Source of the DNA: Halosimplex litoreum
GTDB taxonomy: Archaea > Halobacteriota > Halobacteria > Halobacteriales > Haloarculaceae
NCBI RefSeq assembly: GCF_016065055.1
Contig: NZ_CP065856.1
Coordinates: 620,001 to 684,000, forward strand
Length of the DNA stretch: 64,000 bases
Direction: 5' to 3'
Below, in pieces: positions 1 through 8,787 of this stretch (positions within the stretch are counted from its first letter, which is position 1; every line of letters begins with the position of its first letter). A model generated the notes under the pieces. It saw nothing but the letters and a program-made list of their open reading frames with translations, searched no databases and was not told the origin of the DNA. The translations under genes and the position numbers were made by a program.

Positions 1-1864
1 TCGGGACCGTCGGTAGCTGCTCGATGGTACCGTTACTGTTCAGGACTAGCCGGTAGCCGGCCGACCGGTTCGAGGGGCTGGTGATCCCGAGGTAGTAGTT
101 TCCGTCGGCCCGGACGGTGTAGCTGAACGAGACCGAGCCGTCGCCGAATCCGGTGTTGTCGTCCCGGGTCAGAACCGACCCGTTAGCGGCGTACAGCGTC
201 GCTTCGAGGTCGCCGCCGGTCTCCTCCAGACTGACGTCGACCTGCTGGCTCGCGTTCAGCGGGACGAAGTAGTAGTCCTGCTCCGCGCCCGCGACGTCGA
301 GGTCGCTGTACCGCCCCCGCGTCAGCAGCGGCGCGCTCGCGAACTCGTCGTTAGGCTCGAACTCGTCGGTTCGATCGACCTTTTGAGCCGACACGGAGTA
401 GGCAGTCGACCGGTCGGTTCGGCTGTCCAGTTCGAAGTAGAACGTTCCGTTCTGGTTGGCGGTGTAGGTGACGCTCACGTCCGGTTCATTGAACGAGCCC
501 GCTTCTCCCCTCGCGCTCCGCAACTCGGTCACCCGATCGGGGCCGAACATCCGAAGGCGGAGTCCCTGACTGGCGCCCTCCGTCGAGAACGTGATCTGTT
601 CGCTGTCGTTCAGCTCCACCGCGTAGTAGTCCAGCTCCGACCCAGCCAGGTCGAGGTCGTCGTACCGACCTTCCGCCAGAGTGGTCGCGTTGTCAAACCC
701 GTCGTTGGGTTCGAACCGGTCGGTCAAGTCCGGCGTCTGAACCGACACGGAGTAGTTCGTCGAGCGGTCGGTCCGGCTGTCCAGTTCGAAGTAGAACGTG
801 CCGTTCTGGTTGGCGGTGTAGGTGACGCTCACGTCCGGTTCATTGAACGAACCCGCTTCCCCCCTCGCGCTCCGCAACTCCGTCACCTGGTCGGGGGCGA
901 ACATCCGGAGTCCAAGCCCCTGACTGGCGCCCTCCGTCGAGAACGTGATCTGTTCGCTGTCGTTCAACTGTACCGCGTAGTAGTCCAACTCCGACCCCGC
1001 TAGCGACAGGCCGTCGGTCTGGCCCTCGGACAGTGTCGCCGCCGCCCCCAGCTCGTCGTTGGGTTCGAGGGAGTCGGTCAGGTCCGGCGTCTGGACGGAC
1101 AGCGAATAGTTCGTCGAGCGGTCGGTCCGGCTGTCCAGTTCGAAGTAGAACGTGCCGTTCTGGTTAGCGGTGTAAGTGACGCTCACGTCCGGTTCATTGA
1201 ACGAGCCCGCTTCTCCCCTCGCGCTCCGCAACTCCGTCACCCTGTCGGGCGCAAACATCCGAACGCGCATACCCTGAGTGGCCCCGTCCGTCGAGAAAGT
1301 GACCTGCTCGCTGTCGTTCAGCTCCACCGCGTAGTAGTCCAGCTCCGACCCCGCTAGGACCAGACCGTTAGTCTCTCCGTCGGACAGCTCTGTCGCCGAC
1401 TCGAACTGGTCGTTGCGCTCGAAGCGGTCGGTCAGGTCCGGCGTCTCGGTCGTCAGCGAAACCGTCGTCGGGGAGTCGCTCACCGTCGAGACTGCAAGAT
1501 AGAAGGTCCCGTTCTGGTTGGCGGTGTAAGTGACGCTCACGTCCGGTTCATTGAACGACCCCGCGCTCCCGCTCGCGCTCCGCAACTCCGTCGCCCCGTC
1601 GGGTGCGAGCAGTCGGAGTTGGACGCCTTGGTCGGCCCCCTCCGTCGAAACCGTCACCTGTTCTTTGTCCGCGAGGTCGATCTCGTAGTAGATCGACTCG
1701 TTACCGGGGATGTCGACCCCGTCGATCGTTCCGTCGTCCAGTGGCTGCGCCGACGAGACGTTGTTGTGGTCCGCGAGGGTGGCCGACCCGCTCGCACCAC
1801 CCACGGCCCCGGCCGCGAGTACTAGCATCCCGATCGTCCCGAGTAACAGAACCCTACCGTTCAT
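1..1864 (-). CDS. Secreted repeat protein with PPC-type beta-sandwich repeats (3' end beyond window)
   Basis: The reading frame starts at the ATG complementary to 1862-1864 and runs out of the window at base 1, so the C-terminus is missing. The N-terminus is a signal peptide (MNGRVLLLGTIGMLVLAAGA, ending near GGASG), so the product is exported. After about 25 residues come four consecutive units of about 118 residues, each with the motif SFNEPDVSVTYTANQNGTFY preceded by a (Y)YxxxLxDxEQVTxSTxGA segment; a fifth, diverged unit fills the last 400 bases. This layout fits pre-peptidase C-terminal (PPC)-like domains, which are small beta-sandwiches often found in secreted proteins. No catalytic domain is visible in the part present, so the function is unknown; a surface or adhesion role is inference. 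The PPC assignment is by pattern and is fairly likely. Confidence 0.8.
   Translation of the reverse strand, partial: MNGRVLLLGTIGMLVLAAGAVGGASGSATLADHNNVSSAQPLDDGTIDGVDIPGNESIYYEIDLADKEQVTVSTEGADQGVQLRLLAPDGATELRSASGSAGSFNEPDVSVTYTANQNGTFYLAVSTVSDSPTTVSLTTETPDLTDRFERNDQFESATELSDGETNGLVLAGSELDYYAVELNDSEQVTFSTDGATQGMRVRMFAPDRVTELRSARGEAGSFNEPDVSVTYTANQNGTFYFELDSRTDRSTNYSLSVQTPDLTDSLEPNDELGAAATLSEGQTDGLSLAGSELDYYAVQLNDSEQITFSTEGASQGLGLRMFAPDQVTELRSARGEAGSFNEPDVSVTYTANQNGTFYFELDSRTDRSTNYSVSVQTPDLTDRFEPNDGFDNATTLAEGRYDDLDLAGSELDYYAVELNDSEQITFSTEGASQGLRLRMFGPDRVTELRSARGEAGSFNEPDVSVTYTANQNGTFYFELDSRTDRSTAYSVSAQKVDRTDEFEPNDEFASAPLLTRGRYSDLDVAGAEQDYYFVPLNASQQVDVSLEETGGDLEATLYAANGSVLTRDDNTGFGDGSVSFSYTVRADGNYYLGITSPSNRSAGYRLVLNSNGTIEQLPTVP
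447..1597 (-). repeat. Four 354-bp tandem coding repeats (118 codons each)
   Basis: Near-identical blocks of about 85 bases begin at 447, 801, 1155 and 1509, exactly 354 bases apart. They differ at only a few positions within each block, while the sequence between blocks is more diverged. The spacing is a whole number of codons, so the frame is kept. The pattern suggests unit duplication followed by local gene conversion or strong constraint on this strand of the beta-sandwich. Confidence 0.9.
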
Positions 1865-2175
1865 GCAATCGATCCCTACGAATCTGTTCTGTTAATTTTT
1901 GTGGACCTGCCCAGTTCTTGCGCACACCCGTTGCGACGGGTACACGGAGTTCTTGTGAAAACTAGGTAGTATGACTCTATTGTTTACAATTCCCACAGTC
2001 ACGTCTCCATCGAGAGCGCCGAATCGTAGTTCGAATCCGCTATCGTCTACGACAGTTTGTGCCAAAGGAGACAGTATCGAACGAACGTGTGAGAAAGATG
2101 GGCCGAACGGTCAATGTCGTTTCCGGATCCGAGCGGGAGGGAACTACCACCCGTCGGGCCTACACCTGAATCCGA
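1865..2175. other. Gene-free interval with promoter of the PPC-repeat gene
   Basis: This 311-base interval is less GC-rich than its flanks. Read on the minus strand, an A/T run (AAAATTAA, complement of about 1893-1900) lies about 30 bases before the ATG at 1864 and fits a TATA box giving a nearly leaderless mRNA. The rest lies beyond the 3' end of the beta-helix gene. I see no convincing gene; the plus-strand frame starting at 1971 encodes a basic, low-complexity product unlike a haloarchaeal protein. Confidence 0.5.
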
Positions 2176-5100
2176 TCAGCTCGCCGCGTAGGCTTCGGCG
2201 ACGTCACCGAGCCCAGTGATGTCGAGGTCGCCACTCGCGTACGCTTCCGCGGCGGTCCCGAGTTCGCCGATCCCGATCCGCCCGTCGAGGTCCACGTCGA
2301 ATTCGGCGGCCACGCTCCCGGCCTCGTACACCGCGTCTGACGGAATCCCGCTCGTCTCGTTGGTCTCGACCGTCAGCGTCCCGTTGGTGAAGCTCCCGAC
2401 GGTCCGCGACCCGTCGTCGATCCGTGCCATGTAACTGTACTCGCCGGGCGAGAGCTCGACGTCCTCGTAGGTGAGATCGACAGCGCGGTACTCACCGGCG
2501 TCGAAGTCGGCGCTCCGACTGGCGATGACTTCGTCGGCCTCGATCCGCCCGTCGTCGTCGGTGTCGACCAGCAGCTCGACCGTCGTCCCGGTGACGGGGG
2601 CGCTATCGAGGTTCGACCCGTACGCGGTGACGTTCACGTCCCCGCCCTCGGAGACGTTCACCGCCTGCTCCAGTTCGACGTCGAACGGCTTCTGGCCTTC
2701 GAGGAACGCCCCGACGACCACCGAGTCGGCGGACGCGCCGACGTCGGTGACGTTGCCGTCGAGCGTCCGGGCACCGATGTCGTGGGCCGCGTCGGCGGTC
2801 CGCTCCCAGCCGCTGGCTCCGTGTCGCCAGAGCCCGAGCGTCGTCGCGTCGAGGCCCGCGACGTCGCCCGCCTCGTACCGCAGCGTGAGGTCGAGGAACG
2901 CGTTCGCGCCCCCGACCGAGGCCACGTCGACGGTTCGTCCGATGCCGGTCCCGTCGGGGTTGTCGGGTGGCGACGCCGCCGGCGCGACGCTGACGTTGTA
3001 CCCCTCGAACGAGAGGGTGACGTTCGACGCCGACGGGTCAGAGAGCGCGAGCGACTCCACCGAGGTCCCGACCGAACCGCTGAGAGTGACGCTCCGCGTC
3101 GCGCTCGCGGTGTTGTTCACCGCGGTGTTCGCTATCGTGTTGTCGTCGGAGGAGGCGTTGACGTCGATCCCGCGCCAGGCGTTGTCGATCTCCGTTCCGA
3201 CGATCCGGTTGTCGTCGGCGTCGCGTAGCTGGATGCCGGTCGGGAAGGCTGTGACCCCAGTCGGCGGCGCGTTCGAGATCGCGTTGTCCCGAAGCTCGTT
3301 GCTCGACGACCCGGCGAACAGCCGGACGCCGCCGTTCGTACCGCGTTCGATGGTGTTCTCCGCGACGACCGCGTCGTCGACGTCGTTCAGATTGACGCCG
3401 TATCGCTCGCTGTCGCGGACGACGTTGTCGGCTACCGTGTGGCCCGACGAGCGCTGGAGGTTGATCCCGTGCCCACCGCTGGCCGCGACGGTGTTGTCAC
3501 GGATGGTCGCGTTCGCGGCGCGGTTGAGACGGATCCCGTGGCCGTCGTTCCCGCTGACGGTGTTGTTCGCGAACAGGTAGTCGCTGCCGGCCTGGGAGAG
3601 GCCGAAGCCGTGGCCCGAGCTCCCGGTCACGGTGTTGTTCCGGAACTCCAGGCCCGACCCGCTCTGTCCGACGCTGATACTGGTGTCGCCCCAGGAGGTC
3701 CCGCTGACGACGTTGTCGACGAAGACGTTGTCGTTCGCAGCCCACGCCAGGCGGACGTTCTCCGCGCCGGAGGAGCGGATCTCACTGGCCCGGACGGTGT
3801 TGTTCGACGCCGAGGACAGCCGGACGCCCCGCTCCTCGGCGTCGACGACCGCGCTATCGACGACGGTGTTCCAGTCCGCACCGTTCTGGAGGTGTAGCCC
3901 GACGTTTTTGGTTCCCTCGATGGACACGTTATCGAGCCGGTTGTCCGCGGCGGTGCGGAGGTGGACCCCGATGTCCCCGCCGGTCACGCTCACGTCCGTG
4001 ATCGCGCTGTGGTTCACCCGCTCGAGATACAGGGCGTGCCCGGTGGTACCGAAGCCGTCGTGGCGCCACCCGGTCAGTTCGACGTCGGTCACGGTCACGT
4101 TGGTCAGCCCGTCGGCCGTCCCGTTGCCGTAGATCCCGATCTTGTCGACGTCGGGGTCGAGCCCCTCGAGCGTGTGGCCCTGCCCGTCCAGCGTGACGTC
4201 GCTCGCGGTGATCTCGATACAGGTCCCGTTGCTCGACAGGTCCGAAACGAGGTCGTAGGACCCCGGTCGGTCGATGACCCCACAGCTCGCGAGCTCCGTC
4301 GCGGTACCCGACCCGTCGCTCCCGGTCCCGACGACGAGGGTCCCGTTCGTGAAGCTCCGCGTGGTCTGGCCGTCCTTGCCGATCCGGGCCATGTAGCTGT
4401 AGTTGCCCGGCGAGAGCTCGACGTTCTCGTAGGTCAGATCGACGGTGCGGTACTCGCCGGCCGCGAAGTCGAGGCTCGCGTTCGTCGCGACGACCTCGCT
4501 TTCGGCGAACCGCCCGTCGTCGTCCGCGTCGACCAGCAGTTCGAGGGTCGTGTTCGCGACGGGGTCGTCGGCGTAGTTCTGCGGGTACGCGCTGACCGTC
4601 GCGTCGCCGCTCCGGTTGACCTCCTCGACCTGTTCGAGTTCGACCCCGAAGTCGAACGTCGTCGACCCGCCGCAGGGCGAGGCCGTCTCGTTGCTGAGCG
4701 TCGTCTGTGCCGCGTCCGTGTAGTACGGCTCCACGACGAGGTTCCCGGCGGCCGCGTCGCCGCTCCCGCCGAATTCCCCGCTCGGCCCGTCGCAGGAACC
4801 CCACCAGTTACGGGTCGCCTCGCCCGTCTGGGTCCCGTATTCGGCGTCGACGCCGACGCCGTTGTCGACGAACGCGCTCTCGCGGACCGTCCACGTGCCG
4901 CTCGAGAAGGCGGCGTCGATACCCGCGCCGGAACTGTTCCGGACGGTCGAGTCGCTGACCGTCCACGTGGCGCTCGAGCGGGAAACGTCGATGCCCACGT
5001 CAGAACTGTTCCGGAACGTCGAGTCGCTGACCGTCCACGCTCCGCTCGTATTGAACGCGCGGATGCCGTTGTCCGCGTTCGAGACCGTCACGTTGTCCGC

Positions 5101-5934
5101 CTCCCATCCGGAAACGGATTGGGAGGCGTCGATCCCGTCGGACGCCGGCCCCTGGAGAGTCGTGTCACGGACGGTCCACGCGCCGTCGGTGTACCTGGCG
5201 GCGATACCGGACGCGTACGCGTCGCGGACCGTCACGCCCTCGACCGTCCACTGACCGGACGCCGACACGGCGTAGATGCGGCTGGTAGCGGTGGTATCGC
5301 GAACCGTCCAGTCGCCCTCCGTGCCACGGGCGTCGATAGCATCGTTTTGGTCGTCCCGCAGGACGCTGTCCTCGATCGTCCAGTCGCCGGTCGAGTCATC
5401 GGCGTCGACCGCGCCGAACGACGAGTTCTCGATAGTCGTGTCCCGGAGCGTCCAGTCGCCGGTCGACCCGGCGGCGTGGAGCCCCTTGTAGTATCCCGTG
5501 ATCGTGAACCCCGCGACCTCGGGCGCGGCCTGGCCCGTGATGTCGAACGCGATCGGGTCGTTCGACAACGACGACCCGTCGAGCGTCGTTTCGTTCGGCG
5601 CTATTATTGTGACAGTCTTGTCGCCGGTGACCGCTTCGCTGTAGGTCCCAGGTCCTACCTCGATGGTATCGCCGGTGGCCGCGGCGTCGACCGCCGCCTG
5701 TATCGTCGTGTAATCGCCGCTACCACCGGCGTCGACGGTGATGGTTTGAGCCGCGGTACCGGCGTCGGCGCTCGCTCCCGCGACCGGCGCGCCGACCGCG
5801 ACCGCCGCCAGGGTCATCAGGAACGCCAGCGCGACCGCGCGGACCCGGCCCGAACCGTTCACGTTCGACACCGCGGTCACCGGCGCGAGCAACGCACCGA
5901 CACCCCGATTCTCGCCCGGCACCCGTCGTCTCAT
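2176..5934 (-). CDS. Secreted double beta-helix protein with dockerin-like C-terminus
   Basis: A predicted 1252-residue exported protein. Start chosen at the ATG at 5934 (MRRRVPGENR) because GGGGAGG lies just upstream; an in-frame GTG at 6015 is the alternative. A hydrophobic segment (LAFLMTLAAVAVG) ends in an AxA-like site near residue 55. Residues about 65-390 form a right-handed beta-helix of about 23-residue turns of the type WTVRDTTxxxxxxxGIDA. A domain at about 400-540 (ELEQVEEVNRSGD... LSPGNYSYMARI) is repeated at about 1050-1185 (ELEQAVNVSEGGD... LSPGEYSYMARI). Between them a second helix of NosD/PbH1 type (N-x-I/V... NxxxGIxL) runs to about 930. The tail holds one Ca-binding-loop-like segment (DVDLDGRIGIGEL) and ends AEAYAAS, like a dockerin. 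Beta-helix proteins of this kind bind or cleave polysaccharides; no catalytic residues can be assigned here. Confidence 0.85.
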   Translation of the reverse strand: MRRRVPGENRGVGALLAPVTAVSNVNGSGRVRAVALAFLMTLAAVAVGAPVAGASADAGTAAQTITVDAGGSGDYTTIQAAVDAAATGDTIEVGPGTYSEAVTGDKTVTIIAPNETTLDGSSLSNDPIAFDITGQAAPEVAGFTITGYYKGLHAAGSTGDWTLRDTTIENSSFGAVDADDSTGDWTIEDSVLRDDQNDAIDARGTEGDWTVRDTTATSRIYAVSASGQWTVEGVTVRDAYASGIAARYTDGAWTVRDTTLQGPASDGIDASQSVSGWEADNVTVSNADNGIRAFNTSGAWTVSDSTFRNSSDVGIDVSRSSATWTVSDSTVRNSSGAGIDAAFSSGTWTVRESAFVDNGVGVDAEYGTQTGEATRNWWGSCDGPSGEFGGSGDAAAGNLVVEPYYTDAAQTTLSNETASPCGGSTTFDFGVELEQVEEVNRSGDATVSAYPQNYADDPVANTTLELLVDADDDGRFAESEVVATNASLDFAAGEYRTVDLTYENVELSPGNYSYMARIGKDGQTTRSFTNGTLVVGTGSDGSGTATELASCGVIDRPGSYDLVSDLSSNGTCIEITASDVTLDGQGHTLEGLDPDVDKIGIYGNGTADGLTNVTVTDVELTGWRHDGFGTTGHALYLERVNHSAITDVSVTGGDIGVHLRTAADNRLDNVSIEGTKNVGLHLQNGADWNTVVDSAVVDAEERGVRLSSASNNTVRASEIRSSGAENVRLAWAANDNVFVDNVVSGTSWGDTSISVGQSGSGLEFRNNTVTGSSGHGFGLSQAGSDYLFANNTVSGNDGHGIRLNRAANATIRDNTVAASGGHGINLQRSSGHTVADNVVRDSERYGVNLNDVDDAVVAENTIERGTNGGVRLFAGSSSNELRDNAISNAPPTGVTAFPTGIQLRDADDNRIVGTEIDNAWRGIDVNASSDDNTIANTAVNNTASATRSVTLSGSVGTSVESLALSDPSASNVTLSFEGYNVSVAPAASPPDNPDGTGIGRTVDVASVGGANAFLDLTLRYEAGDVAGLDATTLGLWRHGASGWERTADAAHDIGARTLDGNVTDVGASADSVVVGAFLEGQKPFDVELEQAVNVSEGGDVNVTAYGSNLDSAPVTGTTVELLVDTDDDGRIEADEVIASRSADFDAGEYRAVDLTYEDVELSPGEYSYMARIDDGSRTVGSFTNGTLTVETNETSGIPSDAVYEAGSVAAEFDVDLDGRIGIGELGTAAEAYASGDLDITGLGDVAEAYAAS

Positions 5935-6221
5935 CGTTCCTCCCCGGGAACGGCTCCGTCCCAATTGTCCGGTGTCGTACCGGCCCCGGTGCCGGTTCGA
6001 CGATAGTCTCGACACCGTCGTCCGCGTCGTTGGTCGGCGAACGGTCGCGTAGTTGCCCGTGGTTCCATGGTCCCCCCATCAGAGGTGGCAGGTAAGTAAT
6101 CAGACGCTACGTACTTCGTGTCGGTAGGCTGTTCCTACGACCGGCGGCCCGACGGTAGCGTACAGCTACCTGTGGCAAACGATACGAGTCCCGACGGACG
6201 GTCGGGAGAAAGCGATCTCCG
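5935..6221. other. Leader and promoter region of the beta-helix gene
   Basis: No gene is supported in these 287 bases. On the minus strand a TATA-like GATTACTTACC (complement of about 6089-6099) could start transcription near 6070, which would leave a leader of roughly 130 bases before the ATG at 5934, unusually long for a haloarchaeon, with a Shine-Dalgarno-like GGGGAGG next to the start. Confidence 0.4.
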
Positions 6222-6266
6222 TCGCTTACGACGTGACCACTTCGATCTCGTGGCCGTCCGGGTCCT
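6222..6266 (-). repeat. 45-bp duplicated copy of the glyoxalase gene 3' end
   Basis: Bases 6222-6266 are identical to 6438-6482, which cover the last codons and stop of the glyoxalase gene (DPDGHEIEVVTS-stop). The copy still reads this peptide and stop but has no gene before it. The offset is exactly 216 bases and the space between the copies is filled by the hairpin element at 6267-6437. Confidence 0.95.
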
Positions 6267-6437
6267 CCCCGACCACCTTTTCCGCACTGGGTATCTTCGG
6301 GCCTCCGGCCCTGCGGGCACCGCGTGGCGGCTACGCCGCCACGTCGTGCGGTCGCGGGCCGGCGGCCCGCGACCCGCTCGCACGAAAAGATGGGGCAAAA
6401 AGCGGACGCTCGCTTCGCCCGCGTCCGAACACGAACT
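6267..6437. repeat. Multi-hairpin intergenic element, copy 1
   Basis: The interval contains several perfect inverted repeats: GGGCC-TCC-GGCCC at about 6300-6312; arms CGTGGCGGC/GCCGCCACG with a 3-base loop at 6323-6343; arms GGTCGCGGGCC/GGCCCGCGACC with loop GGC at 6350-6374; and CGGACGC/GCGTCCG at 6403-6427. Near one end is GATGGGGCAAAAAG. The same modules, in the same order on the opposite strand, occur at about 61210-61351. It is not coding. It could be a non-autonomous mobile element or an extragenic palindromic repeat. Confidence 0.75.
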
Positions 6438-6441
6438 TCGC

Positions 6442-7194
6442 TTACGACGTGACCACTTCGATCTCGTGGCCGTCCGGGTCCTTGGTGAACGCGTAGTTGT
6501 TGTCGCAGCTCTCGGGGTCGCGGTAGTCCTCGGCCTCGCGGGTCATCAACTGGTCCCACCCCTCCGACAGGTCGTCGACCCGCACCGCGAGGTGGCCCCA
6601 GGCGTCGCCCAGTTCGTAGCTGCGCCCGTCGTAGTTGTACGTCAGCTCGACGGCCATCGCTTCCTCGGCGGCGCCCTCGGGCTTCACGAAGTAGTTCGCG
6701 AAGCTGTCGGCCTCCCAGCGGCCGGTGTGCTCGTACTCGAACTTGCGGGTCCACCAGCCGAGGTGGTCGTCGGCGTCCTCGACCCGGACCATCGTGTGGT
6801 CGATGCTCCAGCGGGCGCCGTGGTCGCGCTCGACGATCTCGATCTCGTGGCCGTCCGGGTCCTTCACGAAGGCGTAGCCGGGGTTGTCTTCGGGCCGGCG
6901 GTAGTCCTCGACGCCCTCGTCCATCAGCTCGTAGTAGGCGTCCTCGACGTCCTCGACGCGGACGGCGATGTGGCCCCAGCCGTCGCCCATCGTGTACGAG
7001 CGGCCGTCGTGGTTGTAGGTGAGCTCCAGTAGCGCACCGTCGTCGTGGACGTCTTCCGGACCGAGGAAGACGTTCGTGAAGGTGTCGGCCTCCCAGCGCC
7101 CCTTCTCCTCGTAGTCGAGGTGTGTGGTGTACCACTCGAGCGATTCGTCGAGGTCTTCGACGCGCATCATCACGTGGTCGAGCGTTCCGTCCAT
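6442..7194 (-). CDS. Two-domain glyoxalase / VOC superfamily protein
   Basis: A 250-residue cytoplasmic protein made of two fused VOC domains (about 1-124 and 128-250). Each repeats the glyoxalase I pattern: DHxMxRVED at the start, (L/V)ELTYNxDGRSY, WGHxAVRV and KDPDGHEIExV at the end. These supply the metal ligands in each half: His in DH, Glu in ELTYN, His in WGH and Glu in GHEIE. Glyoxalase I isomerises the hemithioacetal of methylglyoxal and a thiol; haloarchaea usually use gamma-glutamylcysteine or another thiol rather than glutathione, so the co-substrate is uncertain. The last 15 codons are duplicated 216 bases downstream. Extradiol dioxygenase-like activity is a less likely alternative. 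Confidence 0.85.
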   Translation of the reverse strand: MDGTLDHVMMRVEDLDESLEWYTTHLDYEEKGRWEADTFTNVFLGPEDVHDDGALLELTYNHDGRSYTMGDGWGHIAVRVEDVEDAYYELMDEGVEDYRRPEDNPGYAFVKDPDGHEIEIVERDHGARWSIDHTMVRVEDADDHLGWWTRKFEYEHTGRWEADSFANYFVKPEGAAEEAMAVELTYNYDGRSYELGDAWGHLAVRVDDLSEGWDQLMTREAEDYRDPESCDNNYAFTKDPDGHEIEVVTS

Positions 7195-7243
7195 GCGCGA
7201 CCGGAGGGCTGCCAGCTAGAAGAGGATACCGAACGCGGAACCG

Positions 7244-7681
7244 TCAGGGCCGGCTCGTCCACGCCGCGAGCGCGAGGAAGACGGCCCCGAGCGGGTAGGC
7301 GATCGTCCCCGCGCGGAACGACGAGAACCCGAGGACGGCGTAGCACACGTCGAACGCCGCCAGCGCGAACAGCCCGGCGGTGACTCGGCGGTCCTCGCGG
7401 TCGACCCACGCGAGCGTGGCGCTCGCGACCCCCGCGCCGTACAGTAGCGTCGCCGTCGGCCACGCCAGCAGCTCGGTCGGCAGCCCGCGCGTGTACACGA
7501 AGACGTAGTGATAGACGGACGTGGTCGCGAGCGTCTCCGTGTTCGCGAGCGTCACCGAGAAGACCAGCCCGGTGGCGTCCTCGTAGGGGATGACGAGCCA
7601 CGGGACGAGTCCCGCCGCCAGGACAGCGAGGGCGCGCCGGTAGCGAGAGAGCGACGTGGCGACGGTCCGGCGGACGCTCAT
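7244..7681 (-). CDS. Small four-helix membrane protein, haloarchaeal conserved family
   Basis: A 145-residue integral membrane protein with about four hydrophobic segments (AVLAAGLVPWLVI; TELLAWPTATLLYGAGVASATLAWV; RVTAGLFALAAFDVCYAVLGF; AYPLGAVFLALAAW). Its start overlaps the stop of the upstream GTPase gene by four bases (ATGA), so the two are probably co-translated from one mRNA. It resembles the uncharacterised haloarchaeal family TIGR04206, an assignment from memory of the family pattern. No catalytic motif is visible and the function is unknown. Confidence 0.7.
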   Translation of the reverse strand: MSVRRTVATSLSRYRRALAVLAAGLVPWLVIPYEDATGLVFSVTLANTETLATTSVYHYVFVYTRGLPTELLAWPTATLLYGAGVASATLAWVDREDRRVTAGLFALAAFDVCYAVLGFSSFRAGTIAYPLGAVFLALAAWTSRP

Positions 7682-8787
7682 CGGGTCGTCAGGATGCGGA
7701 GGACGTCTTCGTCGGCGAGCTCGTGGTCCATCCCGACCTGCTGTTCGTCGTGTTTGGCGCTCGGGCCGGAGACGCGGGCGAAGCGGAACCGGTCCTCGAA
7801 CTCGCCGCCGAGCTTCTCGCAGGCGTCCTCGATGGTGTCGCCCTCCCGGAGCACGAGCGGCTCGTCGTAGTCGACGCCGCGACCGGGTTTGTCCATGTAG
7901 ATCCGGATGAGGCCCAGTTCCTCCCAGATGGCCTGCTTGAGCGCGTCGAGCCCTTTCTCCTCCTCTGCGCTGATGAAGATCGTCTCGTCGGGGTCGATGT
8001 CGTGGTCGCGCAGCTGCTCGTGGACGGTGTCGAGGTAGTCGGGCTCGATGAGGTCGGCCTTGTTGACCGAGACCAGCGAGGGGAGGTACTCGCGGTTGTC
8101 CAGCACGCCGTCGAGCAGGCGGTCGATGTCGACGTGTTCGCCGATATTGACGTTGGCGTTGACGTACCCGCGCTCGCGCAGGACGCTCTTGATCGTCTGC
8201 TCGTCGAGTTCCAGGTCGACGCTGGCGGTGACGCTGATCCCGTCTTTGTGTTTCTTCCGGATGGAGACGTTGGGGGGCTCGGTGTCCAGCCGGACCTTGT
8301 TGTTGTACAGTTCGTCGTAGAGGCGCCGGTACTGGTCGATCTCGAACACCGAGAGGACGAACACGACCAGGTCGGCGGTCCGGACGACCGAGAGGACGGC
8401 CTGGCCACCGCCGCGGCCGTCGGCGGCCCCCTCGATGAGCCCGGGCACGTCCAGGATCTGAATGTTGGCGTCGTTGTGTTTGAGCATGCCGGGGTTGACG
8501 TCGAGCGTGGTGAACTCGTAGGACCCGACCTCGCTCTCGGCGTTGGTGAGCGCGTTCAGCAGCGTGGACTTGCCGACGCTGGGAAAGCCCACCAGCGCGA
8601 CGGTGGCGTCGCCGGTCTTCTCGACGGCGTAGCCACCGCCGCCGCCGGCCGAAGACTGGTTCTCCAGCTTCTCTTTCTTGTCCGCGAGCTTGGCCTTCAG
8701 TCGGCCGATGTGCTCCTCGGTCGACTTGTTGTAGGGCGTCTCGGCGATCTCCTCTTCGATCTCGCGGATCTCCTCTTCGAGCCCCAT
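7678..8787 (-). CDS. DRG-family GTP-binding protein
   Basis: A 369-residue GTPase of the DRG branch of the Obg superfamily, thought to act in translation. Start set at the ATG at 8787 (MGLEEEIREIEEEI); the frame stays open upstream, but a promoter-like CCTTTTTCGG sits about 30 bases before this ATG, which fits a leaderless mRNA. Residues 1-50 form the charged helical N-terminus. The G domain has G1 GFPSVGKST, switch II DVPGLIEGA, NKAD and SAEEEKG motifs in order. An insert (about 150-250) is typical of DRG. The last 75 residues match the TGS domain (IRIYMDKPG... VLREGDTIEDACEKLG). Archaeal DRGs are normally about 370 residues, so it is complete. The downstream membrane gene overlaps by ATGA. 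Confidence 0.95.
   Translation of the reverse strand: MGLEEEIREIEEEIAETPYNKSTEEHIGRLKAKLADKKEKLENQSSAGGGGGYAVEKTGDATVALVGFPSVGKSTLLNALTNAESEVGSYEFTTLDVNPGMLKHNDANIQILDVPGLIEGAADGRGGGQAVLSVVRTADLVVFVLSVFEIDQYRRLYDELYNNKVRLDTEPPNVSIRKKHKDGISVTASVDLELDEQTIKSVLRERGYVNANVNIGEHVDIDRLLDGVLDNREYLPSLVSVNKADLIEPDYLDTVHEQLRDHDIDPDETIFISAEEEKGLDALKQAIWEELGLIRIYMDKPGRGVDYDEPLVLREGDTIEDACEKLGGEFEDRFRFARVSGPSAKHDEQQVGMDHELADEDVLRILTTR

Noticed and set aside
447-1597. CRISPR array in the regular repeats
   Set aside because: The units are 354 bp, coding and in frame; no short repeat-spacer pattern and no cas gene in the window.
1971-2219. Plus-strand gene of 82 residues in the gap
   Set aside because: Basic product without motif, no promoter, and it overlaps the end of the beta-helix gene.
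3961-6006. Long plus-strand frame (681 codons) opposite the beta-helix gene
   Set aside because: The product is rich in Arg, Val and Asp with no domain, and lies wholly opposite the real gene, whose repeats and signal peptide are clear. High GC keeps antisense frames open.
6107-7135. Longer frame across the glyoxalase end and hairpin element
   Set aside because: Out of frame with the glyoxalase, Arg-rich, and made by the duplicated 45 bp and palindromes.
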